A stretch of DNA of 64,000 nt from Petrachloros mirabilis ULC683 (GTDB lineage: Bacteria > Cyanobacteriota > Cyanobacteriia > Thermosynechococcales > Thermosynechococcaceae), in the NCBI RefSeq assembly GCF_009939295.1, contig NZ_WVIC01000011.1, positions 36,538-100,537 on the forward strand. The letters are read 5' to 3'. This document shows positions 8,958 through 17,772 of the stretch, piece by piece. The notes below the pieces were generated by a model, which saw only the letters and a list, made by a program, of their open reading frames with translations, was not told where the DNA came from and ran no database searches. Positions within the stretch are counted from its first letter, which is position 1. Each line of letters opens with the position of its first letter. The position numbers were made by a program, and so were the translations under genes.

Positions 8958-9161
8958 ATGCCTGAAGTCATTGAGATACCTATTGAGTTAACTCACTTTC
9001 AACTCCCTGAAGCAGTTCATGATCGTCTCCAACTCTTACTAGATCGCCAAGATTCTGGTGAAGCATTAACTCTAGAAGAAAGACATGAGGCAGAGGGTCT
9101 AGTTGAATTAGCCGAATTTTTGTCTCTACTGCATTTGCGTTCACAAAGAGTTGTGCAATAG
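8958..9161 (+). CDS. Small acidic protein coupled to an HNH gene
   Basis: Protein of 67 aa. An ATG at 8958 is preferred to an in-frame TTG at 8949. It is predicted all-helical, with an acidic centre (TLEERHEAEGLVELAEFL). It ends 6 bases before the HNH gene, so the two are probably co-transcribed. I recognise it as a small cyanobacterial protein of toxin-antitoxin-like size but know no assigned function. Confidence 0.6.
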   Translation: MPEVIEIPIELTHFQLPEAVHDRLQLLLDRQDSGEALTLEERHEAEGLVELAEFLSLLHLRSQRVVQ

Positions 9162-9167
9162 AAACCA

Positions 9168-9581
9168 ATGGTGGCGATTTCTGCCTCTTTACGCCGATTA
9201 GTCATTCAAAGGGCAGGCAACCGTTGCGAGTATTGCGGCTTATCACAGTTGGGGCAAGCAGCTACGTTTCACATCGATCATGTGATTCCTGTGGTGGCGG
9301 GCGGTTCAACAACAATAGATAACTTAGCACTTGCATGTGTAGCTTGCTCGCTCCACAAAGGGGCAAGGCAAGATATAGAAGATCCTGAAACGAGAAAAAC
9401 GGTAACAATTTTTAATCCCCGTCAACAGACTTGGAAAGAGCATTTTTTCTGGATGGGTGTTGAAATTGCTGGGTTAACGGCTGTGGGACGTGCAACTGTC
9501 AATGTTTTAAAGTTGAATCGTGCAATCATCCAAGCAATTCGGGTAGAAGAAGAATGTTTTGGCCGTCACCCACCACCATGA
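9168..9581 (+). CDS. HNH endonuclease
   Basis: Protein of 137 aa with an intact HNH (McrA-like) core at about residues 17-65: CEYC zinc pair, HIDHVIP catalytic block, an Asn in TIDNLAL, and the second pair CVAC followed by HKG. The C-terminal 70 residues are variable and hold no further nuclease motif. Family role: metal-dependent DNA nicking or cleavage. It is the second gene of a two-gene operon with a 67-aa partner; in cyanobacteria such HNH genes are common and mostly uncharacterised. The operon ends at the hairpin at 9589. Confidence 0.88.
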   Translation: MVAISASLRRLVIQRAGNRCEYCGLSQLGQAATFHIDHVIPVVAGGSTTIDNLALACVACSLHKGARQDIEDPETRKTVTIFNPRQQTWKEHFFWMGVEIAGLTAVGRATVNVLKLNRAIIQAIRVEEECFGRHPPP

Positions 9582-9588
9582 CAATCAT

Positions 9589-9625
9589 AAAAAAGCCGCT
9601 GCCACACAATAGCAACGGCTTTTTT
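9589..9625. terminator. Bidirectional rho-independent terminator
   Basis: AAAAAAGCCGCTG and CAACGGCTTTTTT pair around a 10-11 base loop, giving a GC stem flanked by A-run and T-run. It lies between the convergent HNH operon and rpmA and can serve both. Confidence 0.9.
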
Positions 9626-9645
9626 AGCCCTTAGTCTATTTCAAA

Positions 9646-9915
9646 CTAGACAGCAGCCACTTCCAGTGGGTATACGCTCACTCGCTTTTTAGACTTCCCC
9701 TTGCGCTCAAAGGTAACCACCCCATCAACGGTGGCGAACAGCGTATCATCGCTACCCCGACCCACATTGGTGCCAGGGTGAAACTTGGTGCCGCGTTGGC
9801 GCACAAGAATATTACCCGCTCGAACAACTTGTCCTCCAAAGCGCTTGACGCCTAGGCGCTGGGCATTAGAGTCACGACCGTTCCGGGTACTGCCGGTTCC
9901 TTTCTTATGAGCCAT
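9646..9915 (-). CDS. rpmA: 50S ribosomal protein L27 (bL27)
   Basis: Protein of 89 aa. The N-terminus [20 protein letters not shown] is the L27 signature; its N-terminal tail reaches the peptidyl-transferase centre. The sequence continues [10 protein letters not shown] and FHPGTNVG as in the family, and no Firmicutes-type cleaved leader is present. It follows rplU on the same strand, but the 254-base gap between them holds a family D repeat. Confidence 0.98.
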   Translation of the reverse strand: MAHKKGTGSTRNGRDSNAQRLGVKRFGGQVVRAGNILVRQRGTKFHPGTNVGRGSDDTLFATVDGVVTFERKGKSKKRVSVYPLEVAAV

Positions 9916-9971
9916 TTCAATCTCTCCTGTATCTCTTTACACCTTAGTCGATTTTACGGGCGACATAATCC

Positions 9972-10143
9972 TGAGAGGCCGTCTGAAAAGCCTCATTCAT
10001 CCCTGCATTAGCCCCCCCGACCCCCCAATTTTGGGGGGAGAAAGCCAAAACTCTGATCATTTGCCCCCAGAATTACGCCCTGCGGGCACGCTGCGCAAGG
10101 GGGGCAAGTGCAAGGTCTAAGCGACTTCTCAAACAAGCTCTGA
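9972..10143. repeat. Family D palindromic element inside the rplU-rpmA operon
   Basis: About 172 bp with imperfect inverted ends (TGAGAGGCCGTCTGAAAAG and GACTTCTCAAACAAGCTCTGA). Its left core, GCATTAGCCCCCCCGACCCC followed by CCAATTTTGGGGGGA, is shared with family C elements at 32729 and 48826. It separates rplU from rpmA, which are close neighbours in most bacteria. Confidence 0.8.
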
Positions 10144-10169
10144 GCCAATACAGCCCTCCATGCTGGAGA

Positions 10170-10532
10170 TTAGCTATCTTCAGCCGTGGCAGAGACTTTA
10201 GCCTGGGCAGCCGACTCGCCGATATGAATATCGTCAATCATCACCCGCGTTAACTCTTGGCGATGCCCCTGCTTCTTACGGGTCTTTTTCTTCGGCTGCA
10301 TTTTATAGACAATGATTTTAGATCCCCGGAGGTGCTGCATGATCGTGGCTGCAATCGTGACATCCTCAACGTAGGGCTGCCCAATGGAAACCTTCTCTCC
10401 GTCGTGAACCAAAAGCACTCGATCTAGCGTAATGCTGCTTTCTGGCTCTTGGGGAAGCCGATCAATGTCATAAAAGCGACCGGGTTCGACCCGAAGTTGT
10501 TTGCCGCTAGCTTCAACAATTGCGTATGTCAT
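10170..10532 (-). CDS. rplU: 50S ribosomal protein L21 (bL21)
   Basis: Protein of 120 aa from the ATG at 10532 ([15 protein letters not shown]); an upstream in-frame extension is rejected because L21 starts this way and GAGAG precedes this ATG. The [18 protein letters not shown] block, which contacts 23S rRNA, is present. The short acidic C-terminal tail (after about residue 103) is seen in cyanobacterial L21. First gene of the rplU-rpmA operon. Confidence 0.96.
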   Translation of the reverse strand: MTYAIVEASGKQLRVEPGRFYDIDRLPQEPESSITLDRVLLVHDGEKVSIGQPYVEDVTIAATIMQHLRGSKIIVYKMQPKKKTRKKQGHRQELTRVMIDDIHIGESAAQAKVSATAEDS

Positions 10533-10845
10533 AATTCTCTCAACATGAAGGGTGCCGTACAGGTATCCCCGAGGGTTGGTTCCAGCCAACAGTCTGGGAT
10601 TTTGCCGAGATGAGGGACTCGCGAACCTGATCCGAGCAATTTTGGTGCCAAATAACCAGTATTGAAAATTTTGTGGCTAAATGTCAAGCCTCAAGACACC
10701 CAAATCTCCTATAGGATTAAGAGCGTTCTGATGTCCTAGCCTATGAGCTGGGGTGCGATCGCATCTTAACCGTTGCGTCTCTGGGCAATCTGGCCAAGAC
10801 AGTGCCCAGTAAGCATGACTTTTTTGTGCAAAGGATTTGATTGAG

Positions 10846-11721
10846 ATGGAAGTTGGACTGGCACTCTTGCAGTTGACGTTGAATGGAATTGCCGTGGGAA
10901 GTATTATTGCCCTGGCAGCGGTGGGGTTGACCTTGACCTATGGGATCCTACGTCTACCTAATTTTGCCCATGGCGATTTTCTCACCCTAGGAGCCTATTT
11001 GACCCTGCTCTTGAATGCCATGGGCCTAAACATTGCCTTAGCCATGGGGCTGGGAGCGATGTTGAGTATCGCTGGGTTTCTACTGTGTGAAGTGTTAATT
11101 TGGTCCCCCATGCGCGATCGCAGAGCCACTTCAACCACCTTGATTATCATTTCCATTGGCTTAGCTTTATTTTTACGCAATGGCATCATTTTCATTTGGG
11201 GGAGCAGCAACCAAAGCTACGCCCTCCCCGTGGCCACTGCGGTAAGCTTTTGGGGTGGCTTACGGATGCCCTACTATCGCCTGATTGTGATGGGGTTAGC
11301 GGTACTGGCGGTGCTGGGGCTGCACTACATTTTGCAAAACACCAAAATTGGTAAGGCCATGCGGGCGGTCGCCGATGATATTGACCTGGCAAGTGTTTCC
11401 GGGATTGACGTGAAGCGAGTGGTGCTCTGGACCTGGGTGTTGGCTGGGGGTCTCACGGCTCTGAGCGGGGGGATGTACGGCTTGATTACGGCGGTACGCC
11501 CCAATATGGGCTGGTTTTTGATTTTGCCCATGTTTGCAGCCGTGATTCTAGGGGGCATTGGCAATCCCTATGGTGCGATCGCAGGCGCGCTGATTATTGG
11601 GGTTGCTCAAGAGGTGAGTACCTACTGGCTTCCTTCTGAATACAAGTTGGGGGTCGCCCTAGTGGCCATGGTGCTGGTGCTCTTGTTTCGTCCCCATGGC
11701 TTATTTCGCAGCACAATTTAG
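10846..11721 (+). CDS. Branched-chain amino-acid type ABC permease (LivH/NatD-like)
   Basis: Protein of 291 aa with about 8-9 membrane segments. GLTLTYGILRLPNFAHGDFL near residues 25-45 and AVADDIDLASVSGID near 175-190 (the cytoplasmic loop that meets the ATPase) are typical of LivH permeases. In cyanobacteria the LivH homologue NatD belongs to the N-I neutral amino-acid transporter, whose genes are often scattered; here no LivM, ATPase or binding-protein gene is adjacent. A urea permease (UrtB) is less likely from context. The ATG at 10846 is taken because AAGGA lies 10 bases upstream; a TTG at 10837 is possible. Confidence 0.85.
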   Translation: MEVGLALLQLTLNGIAVGSIIALAAVGLTLTYGILRLPNFAHGDFLTLGAYLTLLLNAMGLNIALAMGLGAMLSIAGFLLCEVLIWSPMRDRRATSTTLIIISIGLALFLRNGIIFIWGSSNQSYALPVATAVSFWGGLRMPYYRLIVMGLAVLAVLGLHYILQNTKIGKAMRAVADDIDLASVSGIDVKRVVLWTWVLAGGLTALSGGMYGLITAVRPNMGWFLILPMFAAVILGGIGNPYGAIAGALIIGVAQEVSTYWLPSEYKLGVALVAMVLVLLFRPHGLFRSTI

Positions 11722-11726
11722 GTCTA

Positions 11727-11792
11727 TATTGCGGTTCTCACCTGAGTGCCCCCTGTACTCCATGTACTCCATTGATCTGTAAACCGCTATAA
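11727..11792. repeat. Family A repeat, short internal-deletion copy
   Basis: The two family A ends are present (GCGGTTCTCACCTGAGTG and GATCTGTAAACCGCTATA) but most of the GC-rich core is gone, leaving about 66 bp. It begins 5 bases after the LivH-type permease stop codon. Confidence 0.85.
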
Positions 11793-11916
11793 CAGTCGAA
11801 AAGAAATCCCCCAGCAATTGGCCAGGGGAGGCAATGGCTTATCAACGTACTCAGGATGCCCAATCTCAGACAGGATAATACTTTTTCAAAAGGTAATTAG
11901 CGAACAATTTGCCAAG

Positions 11917-12429
11917 TTACAGGGCTTCTTCCGCCTCAAGCTGCTGAAGCACCCTTTGAATTTGATCAGTGGTCACCTTGCGCCGTTGCAACGCAGCCAT
12001 GCAATGTCCATCACTGCCCTCAGCAGCACTGACCTGACGACGCATCTGGCGCAGCACCCCAATACAAAGCGGACAATCGCAGCCAAAGAGCGCCACCGCA
12101 GCGTCACTTTCCGCCGCACTGAAGTCAAAAGGAGCGTAGGCAAAATATTCGCTGTTAGCAGGGTCAGCCGCCGCCAGACGAATTCCCTGTTGAGTATGAA
12201 TCAATTGCCGCAGGCTAGCAGAGGGCTGCGGCACCGTTTCAGTTTGGGGCACCGTCTCGGGTGGGGTCACAGAGTCTAAATCAGAGGGCACAGAGCAGGA
12301 GCCGTAGGCTTCAGTGGGTAGAGTTGCGGCTTGGGTTTGGAGGGCATCGCCCAAAATCAGCAGGGGGGCTAATGTCAAGCCCACCAGGGTCGTTAGCGCC
12401 ACCCCATTCATCCAGGATTTATAGCTCAC
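11917..12429 (-). CDS. Exported protein with a CxCxxC motif, unknown function
   Basis: Protein of 170 aa. The N-terminus has one hydrophobic segment (about residues 9-30) ending near QTQAA, a probable signal peptide. A Pro/Thr/Glu-rich linker follows. The C-terminal domain (about 90-170) has FGCDCPLCIGVLRQMR and a later Cys near HCMAAL; the closely spaced Cys suggest metal or iron-sulfur binding or a disulphide. I do not recognise the family. Its upstream region to 12582 has no other gene. Confidence 0.6.
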   Translation of the reverse strand: MSYKSWMNGVALTTLVGLTLAPLLILGDALQTQAATLPTEAYGSCSVPSDLDSVTPPETVPQTETVPQPSASLRQLIHTQQGIRLAAADPANSEYFAYAPFDFSAAESDAAVALFGCDCPLCIGVLRQMRRQVSAAEGSDGHCMAALQRRKVTTDQIQRVLQQLEAEEAL

Positions 12430-12582
12430 AACTTAGTCCTCTCTGTCGATTCGGCACAGTCGTACATTCCTTAATTAACATGTTCGCAAGCTACTGGCAA
12501 TTCCTCTTTGGGCATGATTCAGAAAAGGTAAGGCAGAGCCCAGGTTCACAAATTGCTCACGAACTGTTCACGCATTTGGCCT

Positions 12583-13167
12583 TTAGGTTTCTTCCGGCCA
12601 GTCTCGAAAAAAATCATCATCTAATTCAAAGTCTAAATCATCTTCTGGCCGCTCGTAAGGGGGGCTGAGTTCTCGATACTCTGCATCTACAACGGCCTGT
12701 CGCCGGGGGGGTGGGGTTGAGCGGGGGGGGGCGGCTTGGTCTGGTGATCTGTCTCGGCTGGAACCGGAGGCATCGGAGACGGGTGGGGAACTCCATGGCT
12801 GATTATTCCCCCAATCTGAGGTGCCCACTGGCTCGGCAAACCAATCTGAAGCTGAGTCGGTTGAGACTTTCTTGGTAGGGCGTTCCCGCCGAAAAAAAGC
12901 AGGCGGCTTAAATCCCTGAAATGGCTGTGGATTGGGGGGGCGACGCCTCGGCCTATCTGACCCGCCGCTGCCAGTGGTTAGGGGGATAAGCACAAGACCC
13001 GTGACAACGCCTGCCCCCACCGCCCCTAAAAGTAAAATGCCCAAGGCCAGGGGCTGCGATCGCGCCCCCAAAAAAGTTAGCGACAGCACCGGAGACAGAT
13101 TTTGGAGCGTTAGGATTGCCAAGACTAAACCGATGACAACGCCCCCCCCAACCCGAATTAGTGGCAT
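12583..13167 (-). CDS. LapA (DUF1049) family membrane protein
   Basis: Protein of 194 aa. Two membrane helices (about residues 7-24 and 38-62) enclose the LQNLSPVLSLTFLG segment typical of DUF1049/LapA proteins, which in other bacteria help assemble lipopolysaccharide or recruit membrane proteins. The remaining 130 residues are Pro/Ser/Arg-rich and disordered, ending in a very acidic tail (DDLDFELDDDFF). It lies 41 bases downstream of the response regulator gene on the same strand and may share its transcript. Confidence 0.75.
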   Translation of the reverse strand: MPLIRVGGGVVIGLVLAILTLQNLSPVLSLTFLGARSQPLALGILLLGAVGAGVVTGLVLIPLTTGSGGSDRPRRRPPNPQPFQGFKPPAFFRRERPTKKVSTDSASDWFAEPVGTSDWGNNQPWSSPPVSDASGSSRDRSPDQAAPPRSTPPPRRQAVVDAEYRELSPPYERPEDDLDFELDDDFFRDWPEET

Positions 13168-13208
13168 GAACCTTCCTCAACAGCCTCAAGGGTTTGGCAT
13201 TCTGGGCT

Positions 13209-13898
13209 CTAGCCTATCGCACTCAGTTGTTGAAGTTTCAACCGATAGCCGACTCCCCGCACCGTTTCAATGGTATCTGCCCCCAATTTTTTGCGCAGAT
13301 ACCCCACATAGACATCCACCACATTAGAACCCGGATCATAGTCATAGCCCCACACCTGATCGAGTAATTGCGTCCGGCTCAGCACTTGACCGGGATGTCG
13401 CATCAACGCTTCCACAAGCGCAAATTCACGACCGGGAAGCTCAACCCACTCGCCCTCAACGGCAACAGACCGACGACCCAAATCAAGCTGGACATCTCCC
13501 ACTGTCAAGACCGAGTCTCCGGTGCTGCGAGAACTGGGGGCTGGGCGCAGGCGAACTCTGACCCGGGCCAGCAGCTCTTCAAATCGAAACGGCTTGGTTA
13601 CATAGTCATCGGCTCCACATTCCAGACCCGATACCTTGTCGTGCAAATCATCCCGAGCCGACAGGATAATCACTGGCCAGGAATGCCCCTGACCCCTCAA
13701 AGTGGCTAACACCTCTAGACCATCCCTATCGGGTAGACCCAAGTCTAAAATCAACAGATCAAAAGAACCCGATTCAGCCAAATTGAGGGTCTGCTGGGCA
13801 TCAGCAGCCAAAGTGATCGTAAACCCGTGCGATCGCAGCCCTTTTTCCAAAAAAGATGCAATGCGATCTTCATCTTCCGCAATCAAAATATGGGACAT
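13209..13898 (-). CDS. OmpR-family response regulator
   Basis: Protein of 229 aa from the ATG at 13898 (MSHILIAEDEDRIASFLEKG). The receiver domain (about 1-115) has the acidic pair EDE, the phospho-acceptor Asp in LLILDLGLPDRDG, a Thr/Ser in ILSARD and the Lys in YVTKPF. The winged-helix domain (about 130-225) ends with VDVYVGYLRKKLG and VRGVGYRL. It is a DNA-binding transcription factor, paired with the histidine kinase at 14045-15481. A family A repeat lies between the two genes. Confidence 0.93.
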   Translation of the reverse strand: MSHILIAEDEDRIASFLEKGLRSHGFTITLAADAQQTLNLAESGSFDLLILDLGLPDRDGLEVLATLRGQGHSWPVIILSARDDLHDKVSGLECGADDYVTKPFRFEELLARVRVRLRPAPSSRSTGDSVLTVGDVQLDLGRRSVAVEGEWVELPGREFALVEALMRHPGQVLSRTQLLDQVWGYDYDPGSNVVDVYVGYLRKKLGADTIETVRGVGYRLKLQQLSAIG

Positions 13899-13955
13899 CG
13901 GATTACTCCAAGACGCGGGGGCAACAGCCAATAGCTCAAAACCTGGTTGTCGAGT

Positions 13956-14062
13956 TATAGCGGTTTACAGATCAATGGAGTACATGGGGTGCAGGGGGCA
14001 CTGCCCCCTGCGTGGGGGTTCCACCCCCACACCCCGTACCTCACTCAGGTCAGAACCGCTGT
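13956..14062. repeat. Family A palindromic repeat, copy 2
   Basis: About 107 bp with ends TATAGCGGTTTACAGATC and CAGAACCGCTGTA. Its right end overlaps the last codons and stop codon of the kinase gene, and it fills most of the gap between kinase and regulator genes. Confidence 0.95.
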
Positions 14063-15481
14063 AAGAGGAATGACGAGGGTAAAGGTCGATCCAGTTCCCG
14101 GTTGGCTTTTGAGGCGCACAGAACCCCCATGGGCGTGCACAATGGCTTGCACAATCGCGAGACCCAACCCCAACCCATCAGGGTGGTGACGACCGTTATC
14201 TGCTCGGCCAAACCGTTCAAAAATCTGTGCTTGTGCTGCTGGTGCAATCCCCTCGCCAGTATCTCTCACCCAAATCTCAACCGATGTGGTCGTGATCGCC
14301 GATCCGATGGCAACCTCATCGATTTCCTGAGTATGCTGGGTGGCATTCTGCGCCAAATTCATAACAGCCTCCGTGACTCGATGGCGATCGCACCAGATCT
14401 GCCCCACCCCAGCCCCATCTAAGCCCCATTGTCGGGGGGCAATGGCCTGTACCTTCTGGTAAAGCTCCTCCGTCAAAGCAGCCAGATCCACCGAAGTGAT
14501 GCGCAGAAAATCAGGACGCTCTGAGCGAGCCAGCAACAGCAAATCATCCACCAAGTGACTCATGCGCTCCAGCTCATCTAAAACCAGCGCCAGGGTTTCT
14601 CGACGCTCCTGGGGCTCATCACCCATCAGCTCCAAGTGCCCTCGCACAATCGTCAGCGGCGTTCGCAGCTCATGGCCAATATCACTCATAAACTGCCGTT
14701 GGTTGACAAAGGCCGACTCCAGGCGATTCATCATGCCATTAAAGCGCTGAGCTAGATCAGCAACCTCCCCCTTGCCCTGCACCGCAATCCGCTCAGTCAG
14801 CTTGGTCGCACCAATCGCCCGAATGGCTTGAGACAAGGCACTCAACGGGGTTAACACTCGCCCTAGCATCACCCATCCCAAGACCGTGGTGATCAGCAGC
14901 ACTAAGAGCGTCACCCCACTCATGACCCACATGACCTCTTCAATTTCTTGCTGCTCCCCTGCTGTGAGTTGGGCAATCACCAAAACACCCTGCGCTTGTG
15001 CCGGACCTTGGACAACCTCCACCCAATACATCAAGGGGCCAACGGAGGTCATAAACTCCCCAGTCTCAGATTGTGTTAAGCGTGCCCAGTACTGATAAAA
15101 CGCAGAAGTTGGCTGCAAAGGAGATGGCAAAGCCCGGGCACTGGCCTTGTAGAACCTCCCCTGCCAAAACGTCAAGAAATACTCACCATCTCCCGGAACA
15201 TTTTGGGAGAGAAAGCGATCAAATAACCCTTGAACATCCGCAACTCGGGGGAAGGGGGCTGTCTGAGCGTCACCGTATCCTAGGCGACGAAACTCTTGTA
15301 CTTCTTGCAGTAAATTCTTTTCAACTTGATCCTCAAGGCGAGCATCTAAGATATGCTGGACGCTCAAAATGGTGGCAACCCCAGAGCAGACCATCAATAC
15401 TCCATACCAAACGAGCACCTGGGTTCGAGCCTGGAACCACAAGGCTTGCAACTCAGCCCGACAAGATACCCAACGAACCAT
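14045..15481 (-). CDS. Sensor histidine kinase
   Basis: Protein of 478 aa from the ATG at 15481. Two membrane helices (about 18-40 and 178-202) enclose a periplasmic sensor of about 135 residues. A HAMP domain (about 200-255), the H-box MSDIGHELRTPLTIVRGH, N-box EAVMNLAQNATQHT, G1 box VRDTGEGIAP and a GLGLGLAIVQ G2 box make it a complete HisKA kinase. The signal is unknown. The last residues (TAVLT) and stop are encoded by the end of a family A repeat, so the original C-terminus has probably been replaced. It is the first gene of the pair with the regulator at 13209-13898. Confidence 0.92.
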   Translation of the reverse strand: MVRWVSCRAELQALWFQARTQVLVWYGVLMVCSGVATILSVQHILDARLEDQVEKNLLQEVQEFRRLGYGDAQTAPFPRVADVQGLFDRFLSQNVPGDGEYFLTFWQGRFYKASARALPSPLQPTSAFYQYWARLTQSETGEFMTSVGPLMYWVEVVQGPAQAQGVLVIAQLTAGEQQEIEEVMWVMSGVTLLVLLITTVLGWVMLGRVLTPLSALSQAIRAIGATKLTERIAVQGKGEVADLAQRFNGMMNRLESAFVNQRQFMSDIGHELRTPLTIVRGHLELMGDEPQERRETLALVLDELERMSHLVDDLLLLARSERPDFLRITSVDLAALTEELYQKVQAIAPRQWGLDGAGVGQIWCDRHRVTEAVMNLAQNATQHTQEIDEVAIGSAITTTSVEIWVRDTGEGIAPAAQAQIFERFGRADNGRHHPDGLGLGLAIVQAIVHAHGGSVRLKSQPGTGSTFTLVIPLTAVLT

Positions 15482-15509
15482 AGGGGCACAGCCCAAAAAA
15501 CGACACGCT

Positions 15510-15566
15510 AAAGCGGCTGACTTAAGTCTACTGCTGGTGCAAGAACACTTAAGTCAGCCGCTTTTC
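15510..15566. terminator. Strong hairpin between kinase and DUF3155 genes
   Basis: AAAGCGGCTGACTTAAGT and its exact complement ACTTAAGTCAGCCGCTTT form an 18-bp stem with an 18-base loop, followed by a short T-run. It lies downstream of the minus-strand DUF3155 gene and upstream of the kinase gene, so it most likely ends DUF3155 transcription. Confidence 0.8.
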
Positions 15567-15617
15567 AATTGAACTGAGTCGAACTGAGTCATGACTCAGT
15601 GTTTAAGCAAAGCAAAC

Positions 15618-15923
15618 TTAACGACTGGCGACGGAGAGTTGCTCCTCCACCTCTAGACGCAAGCTTGGGAACAGAAAATGGTTTTCTTCAACGTACTGAG
15701 CGCCAAACAACCCCTTTTCTGCCCAGAAGTAACGATCCGTGGTATGCTCGTTCCGTTTCACTAAAAGAAGCGCAGGTGGGGCAATACTTTTAGACTTAAT
15801 AAACTTACGAGCCGCAGTTACTGGCTTGTCCTCACCACTCTCAATGCTAAATTGAGGAACATTCTCAAGAATTCTGCGTCCTTCTTGACGACGTCGACTT
15901 TTGCGCTTCCGTCTTCTGGCCAA
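15618..15923 (-). CDS. DUF3155 family protein
   Basis: Protein of 101 aa. The frame is open further upstream, but the family begins with (M)ARRRKRKSRRRQEGRR, and a TTG at 15923-15921 sits 7 bases after a perfect AAAGGAGGT ribosome site, so TTG is taken as start. The N-terminus is very basic; the remainder (TAARKFI, LLLVKRNEHTTDRYFWAEKG, YVEENHFLFPSL) is typical of this cyanobacterial family of unknown function. Nucleic-acid binding is plausible from the charge only. Confidence 0.85.
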   Translation of the reverse strand: MARRRKRKSRRRQEGRRILENVPQFSIESGEDKPVTAARKFIKSKSIAPPALLLVKRNEHTTDRYFWAEKGLFGAQYVEENHFLFPSLRLEVEEQLSVASR

Positions 15924-16178
15924 GTTCGGTACCTCCTTTGGCGGGGAACAGGTGTAGTCTGAGTTACAAAACCAGCCGAAAGTATAGCTTTCGCCACCAA
16001 GAAAATCAACGTTAGTTAATCTTTTGCAACCAGCAGCTCGGCTCAACCCTGATTTTTAGGGGGTTTTCAGAATTCTTCTTGTATATTTTTGTGAAGTTTT
16101 CTCAGGATTCCCTGTGAATTGCCCTCGCTGGCTGTTTTCCCATCGATGGATGTACATCAGTATGGGGGGTCTCTGAAG

Positions 16179-16216
16179 TTCCGTCCCCTAAGGTGCGTAA
16201 GCACCCTCAGGGGAAC
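16179..16216. terminator. Imperfect hairpin downstream of trpE
   Basis: The sequence around CCCCTAAGGTGC and GCACCCTCAGGGGAAC pairs over a 4-base loop. It lies about 27 bases past the trpE stop. No T-run follows on the minus strand, so termination is uncertain. Confidence 0.4.
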
Positions 16217-16242
16217 TTGCTGATTACAGCTTGCCGCGTTAA

Positions 16243-17772
16243 CTAAGACTTTTGCAAAAATGAAATAGCCTCTAGGAGTCCTCTAGCCTTATTCAGCGTT
16301 TCTTCATACTCTCGATTCGGATCAGAGTCTGCCACCACCCCTGCACCCGCCTGAACGCTAACAGCATGGCGGTTTTTCCCGATTTGTTGCACCACCATGG
16401 TGCGAATGGTAATGGCAGTGTTGAGCTGCCCTTCAAAGTCATAGTATCCATAGACCCCTGAATAGGGGCCGCGCCGACAGCCTTCGAGTTCATGAATAAT
16501 TTCCATGGCGCGAATTTTAGGCGCACCGCTGACCGTCCCTGCCGGAAAGCATGCCTTGAGCAGATCCCAGGCAGACTTGCTGGGCTCAAGCTGCCCGATC
16601 ACATTACTCACAATGTGCATCACATGGGAGTAGCGCTCAATCACCATTAAGTCCTGGGGCTTTACCTCGACCGTGCCCTTGATACAGACTCGACCCAGAT
16701 CGTTGCGGCCTAAATCTACCAACATCACATGCTCGGCAATTTCTTTAGGGTCTTGAAGCAGCTCTTGAGCATAGGCTTCATCGTCCTGAACCGTCTTGCC
16801 CCGAGGCCGAGTTCCGGCAATGGGGCGTACCGTGGCTTGGAGGGGAGCCTCAGGGTCGCCCAAATGCTCTGCTTTTACCATCACTTCAGGGCTGGAGCCA
16901 ATAATCTGCCAGTCCTTAAACTGAAGGTAGGCCATGTAGGGGGACGGGTTGATCAACCGCAGCGATCGGTACAGGGCAAAGGGATCACCTTCGTAGTTCA
17001 TGGTTAGGCGCTGAGACAACACTACCTGAAAAATATCTCCTGCCTTGATGTAGTCTTTGGCTGTTTTGACATTGGCACAAAACTGCTCGCGGGTGACATT
17101 GCTGGTGTAGGGACTGGCTAAATGTTGCTTGGCGCTGTCAGTGAGGTCTACCTGCTGGCGATCTAGGGGTTTTTGGAGGCGATTGACCAGGGATTGGACG
17201 CGATCGCAAGCCACCCGATATGCCTGAGCCAAATCCGTCGTCTCCCGCAGATCGGCATAGGCCACCGCCCAAATTTTACGCTTCACCTGATCAAAAATCA
17301 GCAGATTATCCACCTGCATCCAGAGTCCATCTGGCAAGTCGTCCTCAGTGAGAGCATACACAGGCACACGGGGCTCAATCCAATGGATCAGCTCGTAGCC
17401 CCAAAAGCCAAACAGTCCGCCAATGCCAGGGGGGAGCTGAGGCAATTTAACAGGCTGGTAGGGCTTTAGACAGTCCGCTAGCACTTGAAAGGGGTCGCCC
17501 TTAAAGTGATTTACCCTCCCATTCCGATAGGTTTGGGTAGTTTGATCGCCACGACTTTCTAGAATCCACAGCGGATCGCAACCCAATAAACTGTAGCGGG
17601 CTAAAGACTCACCCCCTTCTACCGATTCCAGCAAGAAACTATAGCGCTCTTGGGCACAGACCTGATACCAGGCCGAGACCGGCGTATCGAGATCTGCGAT
17701 CCACTCCCGATAGACTGGGATAAAGTTGCCCTGTTGGGCAAGCTGCGAAAACTGAGCAAAGTCCGGAAACAT
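16243..17772 (-). CDS. trpE: Anthranilate synthase component I
   Basis: Protein of 509 aa from the ATG at 17772 (MFPDFAQFSQLA). It makes anthranilate from chorismate with the TrpG glutaminase, the first step of tryptophan synthesis. The LLESVEGGESLARYSLLG block near residue 50 is the Trp-feedback site of TrpE, and the C-terminal chorismate domain has FPAGTVSGAPKIRAMEII, GPYSGVYGYYDF and QAGAGVVADSDP. The LLES feedback site favours TrpE over PabB. No trpG or leader peptide is next to it. It is divergent from glgA. Confidence 0.92.
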   Translation of the reverse strand: MFPDFAQFSQLAQQGNFIPVYREWIADLDTPVSAWYQVCAQERYSFLLESVEGGESLARYSLLGCDPLWILESRGDQTTQTYRNGRVNHFKGDPFQVLADCLKPYQPVKLPQLPPGIGGLFGFWGYELIHWIEPRVPVYALTEDDLPDGLWMQVDNLLIFDQVKRKIWAVAYADLRETTDLAQAYRVACDRVQSLVNRLQKPLDRQQVDLTDSAKQHLASPYTSNVTREQFCANVKTAKDYIKAGDIFQVVLSQRLTMNYEGDPFALYRSLRLINPSPYMAYLQFKDWQIIGSSPEVMVKAEHLGDPEAPLQATVRPIAGTRPRGKTVQDDEAYAQELLQDPKEIAEHVMLVDLGRNDLGRVCIKGTVEVKPQDLMVIERYSHVMHIVSNVIGQLEPSKSAWDLLKACFPAGTVSGAPKIRAMEIIHELEGCRRGPYSGVYGYYDFEGQLNTAITIRTMVVQQIGKNRHAVSVQAGAGVVADSDPNREYEETLNKARGLLEAISFLQKS

